From Granulosicoccus sp. (GTDB lineage Bacteria > Pseudomonadota > Gammaproteobacteria > Granulosicoccales > Granulosicoccaceae): a stretch of DNA of 64,000 nt. This document shows, piece after piece, positions 55,438-63,812 of this stretch. Where the stretch lies: the NCBI GenBank assembly GCA_020627685.1, contig JAHDGK010000020.1, positions 5,007 through 69,006 of the forward strand, in the 5' to 3' direction. Position 1 is the first letter of the stretch; the number at the start of each line of letters is the position of its first letter. The translations under genes and the position numbers were made by a program. The notes below the pieces were generated by a model. It was not told the DNA's origin and ran no database searches. It worked only from the letters and a program-made list of their open reading frames with translations.

Positions 55438-56559
55438 TTAAGAGGGTCCAAACCAGCGACGCTGCAGAGCAATCCATTCGTCAGATGCTAAATACACTAA
55501 CATGGCGCGATTGAGCCGCTCGCGCAATTCACTGCGAGGAGGCAAAGCAATACCGTAATCTTGTCGCCCAAACGTACCAGGTACTAATTCCACTGTGTCG
55601 ATAAAAGACTGCTCGACAAGATATTTAAGTAGCGGTCGATCATATACAAAACTTCTAATCTCTCCATTGGCCACCGCTTCGATACCTTCGTCGACATTCC
55701 GATAGGGAATAAAATCCAATCCATGATTTCGAAGCCACTCATCGGAGGCAGATCCGGAGATGGACCCAGTAGTTATTGACACCAAATCGCTAGGCCCCTC
55801 TATCTGCTGCTCCAGTCTCTCGGCGGTTAGCGATGAAGCAATCATGCCAGTAAAAGTGGATGTGATAATCAAAGCTGTAAACATCCACACAAGGCCAACG
55901 ACACGACCCGTCCATGTTCTTGGAGCCATATCCCCGTAACCAGTCGTAGTCATCGTTACAGCAGAGAACCAAAACCCATCGCCAATCCCCTGCAATCCAG
56001 GTCGGAATTCTTCACGGTTTTTGCCTCGCTCTGCAAGCCAGAAGCACAAACCAACAAATGCTAAAACGAGGAAAAGCAAGCCGATAGATTTAAGAAAGTC
56101 TAAGGAAAATAATCGGCCCAACATGCCCCACCAACTAGTATCGGAATGCGGAACGACAATCCCATACCCGGTGGTGTAGAAGGGATGGCTAAAGTCAACT
56201 ATACGCTCACGATCGTGAGTGATCGTTATTGCTGCAATGCTGGCATCAAAACGTCCAGTTTCAACGCCCGCGATCATTTCGCTAAGCGAAGCTTCCTGCC
56301 ATTGATAATCAATTTCCAGCTCTTCTGCCAGCACTTCAAAAAGCGATATGGAAAGACCATACCATTCACCATTAGCGTCGAGCATTGCAAAGGGTGGTGC
56401 TTGTTTTGTTGCTATAGTGAGCTTGGCTTCCTGAGCTTTAAGCGACGGTGAAATCACCAGTGCCAGCAACAAAAAGGCTCTTAAAAACCTTTGAAGACAA
56501 CTACTAGCCAGGGGGATTCGTCTTACGCTGTCTCTATAGCTTACCAATACCGACTTCAA
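55438..56559 (-). CDS. Prokaryotic glutamate receptor-like channel (binding domain plus K-type pore)
   Basis: 373 residues. A signal peptide is followed by the first half of a family 3 solute-binding domain (about 45-140; AAITITHDRERIVDFSHPF), a transmembrane helix (about 155-175), a pore loop with filter TTTGYGD (204-210), a second helix (about 218-245; STFTGMIASSLTAERL) and the second half of the binding domain (about 250-370; SFVYDRPLLKYL). This is the GluR0 plan: an amino-acid-gated potassium channel. The Arg119 and Asp307 positions are those that bind amino acids in relatives. It converges with the GGDEF-EAL gene, 13 bases apart. Confidence 0.9.
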   Translation of the reverse strand: MKSVLVSYRDSVRRIPLASSCLQRFLRAFLLLALVISPSLKAQEAKLTIATKQAPPFAMLDANGEWYGLSISLFEVLAEELEIDYQWQEASLSEMIAGVETGRFDASIAAITITHDRERIVDFSHPFYTTGYGIVVPHSDTSWWGMLGRLFSLDFLKSIGLLFLVLAFVGLCFWLAERGKNREEFRPGLQGIGDGFWFSAVTMTTTGYGDMAPRTWTGRVVGLVWMFTALIITSTFTGMIASSLTAERLEQQIEGPSDLVSITTGSISGSASDEWLRNHGLDFIPYRNVDEGIEAVANGEIRSFVYDRPLLKYLVEQSFIDTVELVPGTFGRQDYGIALPPRSELRERLNRAMLVYLASDEWIALQRRWFGPS

Positions 56560-56790
56560 AGCAACTCCTCAATTGTTAGCATCCGAAATCCAACTCTTCC
56601 ACCCGCTCATTTCAAGATGAAAAGTAACGGTTTTCGGACTTTTCGAAATCTCAACTAATTATGAATGTAGTTTAAATTCTGCGAAAATGAGAACTGGGCA
56701 GCTGTCTCATGGTAGTCCAATCAAGTTCATTGCCAAGTAGCCGTTTAAAACTGTGCATCCTTAATTTTGTAGCGCAGTCGGTTTATCCCA

Positions 56791-58263
56791 ATGAGAATGA
56801 CCTCCCGCATTGCTTCACACCACGCCGTAAGCTGCGCCTTGCTGGGAATCTACGGAACTCAGGTTTGCCCGTTTATTGATACGCTCAGCTTTGCGCAATT
56901 AATTACACCCATTCTGATAACCTTTCTTGGCCTCCACGGGTGCAGGCGTACCCTACAAATTTGGCTGAACTCGAAAACCGCAATCGAAAAAATCAAAAGC
57001 CAGTTTAAGATCGATTTATTCCTATTTATTATCGCCGGGGTTGCCCTAGCAACCTACAACAGTGCGGTTCATCAGTTTCCATTTGAAAGCGGACTGAAGG
57101 TCGTTTTCGGGATGGCCGTGTTAGGTTTTTACATAGCCTGCGATCTAGGGCTTCGGTACGAACATAGTTTAGCGCTTGAACTACAAAAGTCAGGCAGACA
57201 CCTTGAAATTGATCAATCTCCCTACCCTTTAACCAAAAAATTCTGTTGGTTTGCCAGTATTTGTGCCGTTGTTTTAGCTGTAGTAGTTTCGCTGGTCTTA
57301 GCTAAGGATCTGGTTTGGCTGACTCAGCAAACAGATGGAAAAAGTCTGCATACTGCTGCATTGCATGTCTCACTAGAAGTTGCTTTCGTTCTGCTCGTCA
57401 TGCTGGCTTACATTCTTTCAATAATATCGGCGCATGGGTCAAATCTGGCTTTATTTCTCGACTCTCAGAAAAAGGTTCTAAATAAAGTCGCTGAGGGGGA
57501 ATTAGGCGCCCGTGTTCCCATCGCTAGCAACGACGAATTCGGTGTCATCGCCTCCCATACCAATCTGACTATCGAAACACTGGAGGTACGGACTGAAGAG
57601 CTTGCTCAGATGCGCGACGTCACAATTCTCGCACTGGCATCCTTAGCCGAAACCAGAGACAACGAAACAGGCGCACATATACTTCGTACCCAACAGTATG
57701 TAAAAGTACTGGCTGAGCATTTGAAAGATCATCCACGGTTTAGCGCAGTACTCACCGATCCGATGATTGACTTACTTTACAAGTCAGCACCATTGCACGA
57801 TGCAGGTAAAGTAGGCATACCAGATGCCATACTGTTAAAACCGGGCAAGCTAACTGATGAAGAATATTCCATCATGAAACAGCACCCGAGTATCGGGTCA
57901 ATGGCATTACGTTCAGCTCAATCAGTTTTAGGGGAAAATTCCTTCCTATCTGTAGCCTGCGAGATAATGGATACACATCACGAGAAATGGGATGGAAGTG
58001 GTTACCCCAATGGGCTTAAAGCTTACGAAATTCCAATATCTGGAAGACTAATGGCCTTGGCAGACGTTTATGATGCCTTGATCAGTGAACGAGTTTACAA
58101 AGCCGCATTTACTCATGAGGAAGCGAAGGCAATCATTATTGATGGAAGAGGTAGTCACTTCGATCCTGATGTCGTCGATGCATTCCTGGAAATCGAAGCG
58201 ACTTTTGTTAGGATCGCTAAGGAATTTGCTAAACCCTCGTTAGCGCTTAAATCAGCAGCGTAG
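56791..58263 (+). CDS. Membrane HD-GYP c-di-GMP phosphodiesterase
   Basis: 490 residues. About five hydrophobic helices in the first 215 residues are followed by a HAMP-like linker (VAEGELGARVPIASNDEFGVIA) and an HD-GYP domain (about 275-470). The signature is complete: ETGAHILRTQQY, PLHDAGKVGIPDAIL and HHEKWDGSGYPNGLK, then LADVYDAL. It should hydrolyse c-di-GMP to pGpG or GMP. It converges with the Crp/Fnr gene. Confidence 0.92.
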   Translation: MRMTSRIASHHAVSCALLGIYGTQVCPFIDTLSFAQLITPILITFLGLHGCRRTLQIWLNSKTAIEKIKSQFKIDLFLFIIAGVALATYNSAVHQFPFESGLKVVFGMAVLGFYIACDLGLRYEHSLALELQKSGRHLEIDQSPYPLTKKFCWFASICAVVLAVVVSLVLAKDLVWLTQQTDGKSLHTAALHVSLEVAFVLLVMLAYILSIISAHGSNLALFLDSQKKVLNKVAEGELGARVPIASNDEFGVIASHTNLTIETLEVRTEELAQMRDVTILALASLAETRDNETGAHILRTQQYVKVLAEHLKDHPRFSAVLTDPMIDLLYKSAPLHDAGKVGIPDAILLKPGKLTDEEYSIMKQHPSIGSMALRSAQSVLGENSFLSVACEIMDTHHEKWDGSGYPNGLKAYEIPISGRLMALADVYDALISERVYKAAFTHEEAKAIIIDGRGSHFDPDVVDAFLEIEATFVRIAKEFAKPSLALKSAA

Positions 58264-58301
58264 TGACGCAATCAACGGATAAATCCGCCCATTGGAGCCG
58301 T

Positions 58302-58994
58302 TTACCCCCAGCGTTCTGGCAACGTTTTTAAAATACGTACGCTGTGATTTTCAATGGTGATATATCCAGACGCCCTCAGGTCCTTAAGGATTTTACTGAC
58401 CATCTCACGACTGGCGCCAACTCTACTGGCAAGCTCTTGATGCGTAATTCGGGATGTCACTCTTGAGCCGTCTTCTTTTACCACAGTAACGCAGTTTAAC
58501 GCCCGGACCAGTCTGCTGTAGACATCCATTAGTCCCAAGCAACTAATATCGTCAGTCATACTCCTTATTCGTCTAACTAAAAAATGAATTAGGGCGTGGG
58601 CAACTTTGGGATCCTTCATGATTTCATAGGTAATAGCCGACTTGGGCACAACCAGGCATTGACAGTCGCTGGTAGTTTTAACGCTTGTGGTGCGACTGAA
58701 ATCATCCAGTAGACCTAACTCACCAAAACAGTCTCCTTTCGAGAACCAGGCAACGATGAGTTCTTTTCCGTCTTGATCATCAATAAATGCGTACGCACTA
58801 CCCTCAAGCAGGACATAAGCTGCAAGACTATCTTCTCCCAGAACAATGATGTCTGTACTTTTTTTAAACTTTCTCAGTGTTGCTGACTTTTCTAAATTTG
58901 CCAGAGCTTCATCAGAAAATACGGTAAAAAAGTCGATACCCGTTAACGAAGTAATTGCAGAGGCAGTTTTCAGCTTACTCATAGATTCGAACAA
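58302..58994 (-). CDS. Crp/Fnr family transcriptional regulator
   Basis: 230 residues. The cyclic-nucleotide-binding fold (about 20-140) includes GSAYAFIDDQDGKELIVAWFSKGDCFGELGLLDDFSRTTSV, where GELGLLDD and the following Arg-Thr-Thr resemble the phosphate-binding cassette of Crp. The C-terminal helix-turn-helix reads THQELASRVGASREMVSKIL. There is no cysteine cluster for Fnr-type iron sulfur. It may respond to cAMP or another cyclic nucleotide. Confidence 0.92.
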   Translation of the reverse strand: MFESMSKLKTASAITSLTGIDFFTVFSDEALANLEKSATLRKFKKSTDIIVLGEDSLAAYVLLEGSAYAFIDDQDGKELIVAWFSKGDCFGELGLLDDFSRTTSVKTTSDCQCLVVPKSAITYEIMKDPKVAHALIHFLVRRIRSMTDDISCLGLMDVYSRLVRALNCVTVVKEDGSRVTSRITHQELASRVGASREMVSKILKDLRASGYITIENHSVRILKTLPERWG

Positions 58995-59140
58995 CTCCGG
59001 TTAAAGCAAATTTTAGTTAGACAATACGTATTTGAACTCGGAAACAATAGGTTGAGCGTTGATCTGACTATCTTAATAGGCGGTGACTGTTTAGTACATT
59101 TTTATGGCACAAAGGTAGAGCATCGATTAGCGCAGGAAAG

Positions 59141-60607
59141 CTACGTGCTGAGTCTACTCCCCCACTTTACCATCATAGATAGGCTGTTATCTCGCGACAA
59201 TCCGGTGGTGCTATGGCGCAGCGTATCTGCAATAAGTGCGAGCATTATCACGGCTGTAAAGATCGCTGAGACCTGCGACAGCGGGCTTGTCCATAGCACC
59301 ATACCGTGCAGCACTAGGCTTGCGATGAACAACGCTAGAATCAACCCAAGCACCCATGGAGAGGAAACTGCGATAGATGTATTAAACGCGTTTTCCTTGA
59401 CTAATTTTCGACGACTTGCAATCAGCAGCAAAACAGGAAAGACGCCTGCTAAGACAGGGGTAAACAAAACACCTATCAGCTCCAGTGGCGCGGTAAATGA
59501 CGAAGTACCTGACGCATAAGTCCACTGCACATATAGATATACACAAAACATTGGGAGTATCGCTGCAAGTTTTGACAGTCGGTCTTGTGATTTGGTCGTG
59601 TTCGTTTCTGAATCTGAACCACTGAAAGTCTCCTTTGCGAGGTTAACAATTCCCAAGCCGAAATGAACAGAGCTCATCCCTAAACCTAAGACCGCAAACA
59701 CGACTCCAAAGAGGTAAATGCCAGGTCCGACCTCTTCAGCCAGCGGTATTAGCGCCGTGCCATTTTGCCCCGCTAGAGCTTCACTCCCAACAGCACCAGC
59801 AACGCTAATCGTCCACACACTGTAGATCACTATGGCAACCAGCATAGCAGCCACTGTGCCCTTTTTTAACGATCGACCACTCGGATCCTTTTCGAGTACC
59901 GTTTTCGCACAGTTACTGACCGATAAGTGTCCAAAATACGAAACCAACACGACACCAAACACAAGCTTGATATGGGAGGCATCAAATGCCAGTTCACCAG
60001 TCCCTGGAATTTCCATGTGCAAAATGTTTTCAACGGTTGCATGGTTCATTGCAATCGCAGAAATTATCAGCAGAATCGTGATATTCACTGCACCGGTTAT
60101 CAGTGCAGCTGCTAATGTCCCCGTTAAGCTTTTCCGTAACGTCAACATCAAACCACATCCAAATACTACCGTCACCCAGACGGGAGCTGGAACACCCGTC
60201 GCTGCACCTAGAACAGAGGCAAAACCCGTGTAGTAGGCCACCAAAAAAGTACAACATAGCGCAAACAGAGACAGACGTAATATGTAGGATGCATAGGTGC
60301 CCAAATAGTCTTCCACTAACTTACCGATAAACCCATTACCGGTTCTAACCGATTCGCTTCGAGCACTAACCTCAGCTAGATAAGAAACCGTCATTAGGTT
60401 GATTAGACCGAGAATAACCAGGAGCCCCACTCCGACCAAGGGTCCAACTGTCGCAAACGCGATAGGCAGTGCAAGTGTTCCAGCGCCGACGGTTTCGGTT
60501 AATGTCAATGCAAAGGCAATCCAAAACGGTGGAAGGTTTTTCAGCAAGCCCGATAGTGATACCAAGCGTATGACTGGGTTTCCACTTTCTGCGATTAACG
60601 TTGCCAT
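59141..60607 (-). CDS. Amino acid permease (AAAP/HAAAP-like transporter)
   Basis: 488 residues with about eleven hydrophobic helices. The start ETVGAGTLALPIAFATVGPL is the typical first helix of the amino acid/auxin permease and related aromatic amino acid transporters (LeuT fold). It probably imports an amino acid with sodium or protons; substrate is not readable. A short acidic loop (ETFSGSDSETNTTKSQDR) lies in the middle. It is downstream of no obvious partner and sits beside the Crp/Fnr gene on the same strand. Confidence 0.86.
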   Translation of the reverse strand: MATLIAESGNPVIRLVSLSGLLKNLPPFWIAFALTLTETVGAGTLALPIAFATVGPLVGVGLLVILGLINLMTVSYLAEVSARSESVRTGNGFIGKLVEDYLGTYASYILRLSLFALCCTFLVAYYTGFASVLGAATGVPAPVWVTVVFGCGLMLTLRKSLTGTLAAALITGAVNITILLIISAIAMNHATVENILHMEIPGTGELAFDASHIKLVFGVVLVSYFGHLSVSNCAKTVLEKDPSGRSLKKGTVAAMLVAIVIYSVWTISVAGAVGSEALAGQNGTALIPLAEEVGPGIYLFGVVFAVLGLGMSSVHFGLGIVNLAKETFSGSDSETNTTKSQDRLSKLAAILPMFCVYLYVQWTYASGTSSFTAPLELIGVLFTPVLAGVFPVLLLIASRRKLVKENAFNTSIAVSSPWVLGLILALFIASLVLHGMVLWTSPLSQVSAIFTAVIMLALIADTLRHSTTGLSRDNSLSMMVKWGSRLST

Positions 60608-61017
60608 CCAAATTCCATCGAAGTGAGAGTGTCGTCGATCAGCGCAACGTTTTCTGTATCTCTACAAGACCATTCAGAGTCTTCGATCCAGAACTTGCGG
60701 CTGAAATTAGATTCTCATTCCGGTGGAGGTGGGGTCGTTAATTCTCACCGTGCTTGGCGGTAAGATTACCCATTGAAGTTTTGAAAAGCTCAAGCTAAGC
60801 GGGCTCTAAGATCATTTCACCGTCACTGTGGGTTCGCACGGGATCAAATGTAACCTCTTTTCACCAATTCCCGAGTTCAGGGCTATTTCAACGCAGAAAT
60901 TCTCTGTATTGTGAGCGTATGAAGCTACGTTTTGCGAAGAAGCGCGGGTATGACAAGTACGGCCCGTGTCAATATTTTGAAGCAAGCACGCTCTTATGAA
61001 TCACGGAGATACAGACG
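60608..61017. other. About 410-base region without a clear gene; short uORF at 60996
   Basis: It separates the amino acid permease gene from the divergent S41 protease gene. I see no obvious terminator or large dyad. A 16-codon open frame begins at ATG 60996 and stops at 61044-61046 in a different frame from the protease, and could be a leader peptide. The promoters for both flanking genes must lie here. Confidence 0.5.
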
Positions 61018-61125
61018 ATCAATATTCAATTTCACCCAAGCACTGAATCAGAAAGTCCATCACTAAGATGTAAGGGCAGCTCTAACTCTGCTAAAAAGTT
61101 AAGGTCGATATCCATTGGATTCGTC

Positions 61126-62481
61126 GTGACGCTAATATTGAGTGCGTGCGGCGGTGGTAGCAGCTCAGATTCAAACTCTCCAAGTAACGATGATCCACAG
61201 GCTTCATCAGTCTTCGACCCTGCAACCAATGACAGTTGCGAGAGCGATGTTCAGAATCAATGGGTCTACAACAACATGCAGGATTACTATCTTTTTTACG
61301 ATCAGGTGCCAACGGTAAACCCGCAGAGCTTTGCGAGTCCTGAAGAACTCTTGAGAGCGGTAAGATTTGAAGAAAGAGACCCCTTCAGCTTTCTCACAGA
61401 TTCCAGCTCATCCAACCTTCAATTCGAAGAAGGACGAGAGTACGGGCTAGGTTATCGCTGGGGATTGGATGACAATGACAATCCTCGGTTAACGCGCGTG
61501 GTAGACGACAGCCCCTTCGGCAGAGCGGGACTTGAGCGAGGAGACATCGTCGTTTCAATCAACGCAATTCCCTGGAACGAATATTCCGCGGAGTTATTTC
61601 AAAACACCGTATTCGGCAGCTCGGATGCACCAGTAACATCAACGTGGGAAATCATAAAAAGAGACTCTGGAGAAACTATTCAGGTTTCTATTACTGGCGC
61701 TGAATATGCGATAAATACCGTACTGCATAAACAGTATTTTACCAACCCTGCGTACAGCGGAAGCATTGGCTATCTTGCATTTAGTCGCTTCCTTCAAACT
61801 TCCGGAGCCGAACTACAGTCGGTGTTTCAGGAATTTAACGACAACAATATAACCGACCTTGTCTTAGATCTGCGATACAACAGTGGCGGGCGCGTCGTTG
61901 TTGCAGAGTATCTTGCAAGTCTGGTCGCGGGCAGCTCTCGTGCAAATCAACCGCTTTACGAATACAGGTTTAACGACAAGTACACCCAATATAACTACTC
62001 ACTGGAGCTACTCAACAATGTTGGTGATCTGGACTTGTCCAGGGTCATCATTCTGACCCGTAGTGGAACCGCATCGGCTTCTGAAATCGTAATAGCGGGC
62101 TTACAACCCTATTTGGAAGTTGTAACAATGGGAACGAGAACATCTGGCAAACCGTATATTCAGTACGGCAGAAGTCGCTGCGGCAAACAACTTAATGCTG
62201 TGGAAGCCGAAGGATTCAACGCAGCAGGCGTTAGCGTATTTGGCGGGATTCCCGCCACATGCTATGCGACAGACGATAGAACATCAGACTTCGGCATCCA
62301 TCCGGTTACCGGTCGCCTTGAAGGCATGCTTGAGTCAGCGCTGGACTATGTAGTATTTGGAGATTGCGATACGAATTTTCCGCAGGCTAAACAAGCCAGC
62401 AATTCAGCTGGCAGCTTCACGGATTCTCTTGAATCGGACGAAAAGCAAGGGTTGATCGAGATAGGCGGCGCACTTTACTGA
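61126..62481 (+). CDS. S41 family serine protease lipoprotein with PDZ domain
   Basis: 451 residues from GTG 61126. Cys8 in LSAC starts a lipoprotein linker CGGGSSSDSNSPS, but seven residues are too few for a signal peptide. The frame stays open upstream to 61000 and reads KKLRSISIGFVVTLILSAC, a good lipoprotein signal, without ATG, GTG or TTG; ATC 61018 follows GGAG by nine bases. A PDZ-like region (about 105-190) precedes the S41 peptidase fold: LDLRYNSGGRVVVA, catalytic Ser in TASASE (about 315-320) and Lys342 in TSGKP. It probably cuts misfolded or C-terminal protein segments at the membrane. Confidence 0.88.
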   Translation: MTLILSACGGGSSSDSNSPSNDDPQASSVFDPATNDSCESDVQNQWVYNNMQDYYLFYDQVPTVNPQSFASPEELLRAVRFEERDPFSFLTDSSSSNLQFEEGREYGLGYRWGLDDNDNPRLTRVVDDSPFGRAGLERGDIVVSINAIPWNEYSAELFQNTVFGSSDAPVTSTWEIIKRDSGETIQVSITGAEYAINTVLHKQYFTNPAYSGSIGYLAFSRFLQTSGAELQSVFQEFNDNNITDLVLDLRYNSGGRVVVAEYLASLVAGSSRANQPLYEYRFNDKYTQYNYSLELLNNVGDLDLSRVIILTRSGTASASEIVIAGLQPYLEVVTMGTRTSGKPYIQYGRSRCGKQLNAVEAEGFNAAGVSVFGGIPATCYATDDRTSDFGIHPVTGRLEGMLESALDYVVFGDCDTNFPQAKQASNSAGSFTDSLESDEKQGLIEIGGALY

Positions 62482-62522
62482 TACAAACCCTTTTTGGGGG
62501 GAACTTCCCGGCGCGAGTACCG

Positions 62523-62540
62523 TCCGAATTCACATTCGGA
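62523..62540 (+). repeat. Short hairpin upstream of the CcdA-like gene
   Basis: TCCGAAT (62523-62529) pairs with ATTCGGA (62534-62540) around TCAC, 33 bases before the ATG. No T-run follows, so it is more likely an operator or leader structure than a terminator. Confidence 0.4.
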
Positions 62541-62573
62541 TATATTCAGTACAAGAATTAACACGACTCGCGT

Positions 62574-63287
62574 ATGGAATTCCTATTCGCCTACATAGCC
62601 GGCTTACTCACGCTGATCAACCCTTGTGTGTTGCCGGTGCTCCCGATTGTTCTGTCCGCGGGAATACAATCTAACAGACACGCACCACTCTATATCGCGG
62701 CAGGTATGAGCCTGTCGTTCGTGGTGCTAGGCATTCTGGTGGCAACATTCGGAAGAAGCCTGGGACTCACCGAGTCAAGCTTGGCGAATACTGGCGCACT
62801 TCTCATGATCTTCTTTGGCCTGGTTCTTCTGGTGCCCAAGCTCAATACCTTTTTTTCTAATTTGACAACCCGATTCAGTTCCGGCGCAGATGGCACGCTC
62901 AACAAACTAGATCAGACGAAATCCACTAGCTTCTTTCTGGGTGGAATACTACTCGGGGCAGTTTGGTCTCCTTGTATTGGACCTACTCTGGGAGGTGCAA
63001 TTTCCCTTGCCAGCCAGGGGGAACAACTCAGCTTTGCGTTTGCAATCATGCTGTTCTTCGCTTTCGGCGTATCCACAGTAATTATTGTTCTGGGTTACGG
63101 AACGCGCGAAGCTATAAAACAAAGACAACATCAACTTAAGTGGTTAGCGGAGAGAGCAAAGCCAATAATGGGCATCACGTTTATCCTCATTGGCTTAATG
63201 ATCTATTTCAAGGTACATCACATCATAGAAGGTTGGTTAATAGACGTTTTACCTATCTGGATACAAGACCTCTCGGTAAAGTTCTAA
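62574..63287 (+). CDS. CcdA-type cytochrome c biogenesis/thiol transport protein
   Basis: 237 residues with six hydrophobic helices. The conserved cysteines are in INPCVLPVLP (helix 1) and WSPCIGPTLG (helix 4), which carry electrons from cytoplasmic thioredoxin to the periplasm in the CcdA/DsbD family. The thioredoxin-like gene 37 bases downstream is the probable periplasmic partner. No Shine-Dalgarno sequence is obvious. Confidence 0.92.
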   Translation: MEFLFAYIAGLLTLINPCVLPVLPIVLSAGIQSNRHAPLYIAAGMSLSFVVLGILVATFGRSLGLTESSLANTGALLMIFFGLVLLVPKLNTFFSNLTTRFSSGADGTLNKLDQTKSTSFFLGGILLGAVWSPCIGPTLGGAISLASQGEQLSFAFAIMLFFAFGVSTVIIVLGYGTREAIKQRQHQLKWLAERAKPIMGITFILIGLMIYFKVHHIIEGWLIDVLPIWIQDLSVKF

Positions 63288-63324
63288 ACTGAGCGACATC
63301 AATTTAAACTCGAGGAAACTCACC

Positions 63325-63759
63325 ATGACTAAACAATTCAGAATTCATCAAAGCCTACGACGCCGACTTTTAGCGGCTATCGCTACAACCTTATTAATCC
63401 CGTTAAGCGTTTTTGCAGGTGAAGGCACGAAAGACTACGAGCCTGGATTAGTAGAGACAGAACTAGCTGCCGGGAATACCGTGTTGCTTGACTACGCGGC
63501 TTCCTGGTGTAGCACCTGCAAAAGACAAGAGCGAGTTATCTCGAAACTTCGTAGCGAGAATACTGCCTACAACGAAAACATCGTTTTTATACGAGTAGAT
63601 TGGGACACCTATTCCGATCACGAAATTTCGATTATGAACAACATTCCCAGAAGATCAACATTGGTTCTTCTTCGCGGCGATGAAGAGCTGGGTAGAATTG
63701 TTGCGGGAACCAGTGAAGCTCAAATTAGAGCATTGATGGATTTAGGTTTATCAACCTAA
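63325..63759 (+). CDS. Periplasmic thioredoxin family protein
   Basis: 144 residues with a signal peptide (RRRLLAAIATTLLIPLSVFA) and a thioredoxin fold with active site WCSTCK (about residues 59-64), preceded by VLLDYAASW. The cis-Pro is in NIPRRSTLVLL. GAGGAAA lies upstream of the ATG. It resembles the C-terminal domain of DsbD, so with the CcdA-like protein it forms a split DsbD-type reductase. Confidence 0.9.
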   Translation: MTKQFRIHQSLRRRLLAAIATTLLIPLSVFAGEGTKDYEPGLVETELAAGNTVLLDYAASWCSTCKRQERVISKLRSENTAYNENIVFIRVDWDTYSDHEISIMNNIPRRSTLVLLRGDEELGRIVAGTSEAQIRALMDLGLST

Positions 63760-63768
63760 ACAAGTGAT

Positions 63769-63797
63769 GCGAAGCCGGCATTACTTACCGGCTTCGC
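63769..63797. terminator. Hairpin between convergent genes
   Basis: GCGAAGCCGG (63769-63778) pairs perfectly with CCGGCTTCGC (63788-63797) around a nine-base loop. It lies 10 bases past the thioredoxin stop and 15 before the minus-strand gene's stop, so it may serve both. Flanking T-runs are weak. Confidence 0.65.
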
Positions 63798-63812
63798 CAC
63801 TGTCTGTCGGTC

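Noticed and set aside
59052-59519. 155-codon plus-strand ORF
   Set aside because: It lies mainly antisense to the amino acid permease, whose helices are clear, and it shows no recognisable domain or ribosome site.
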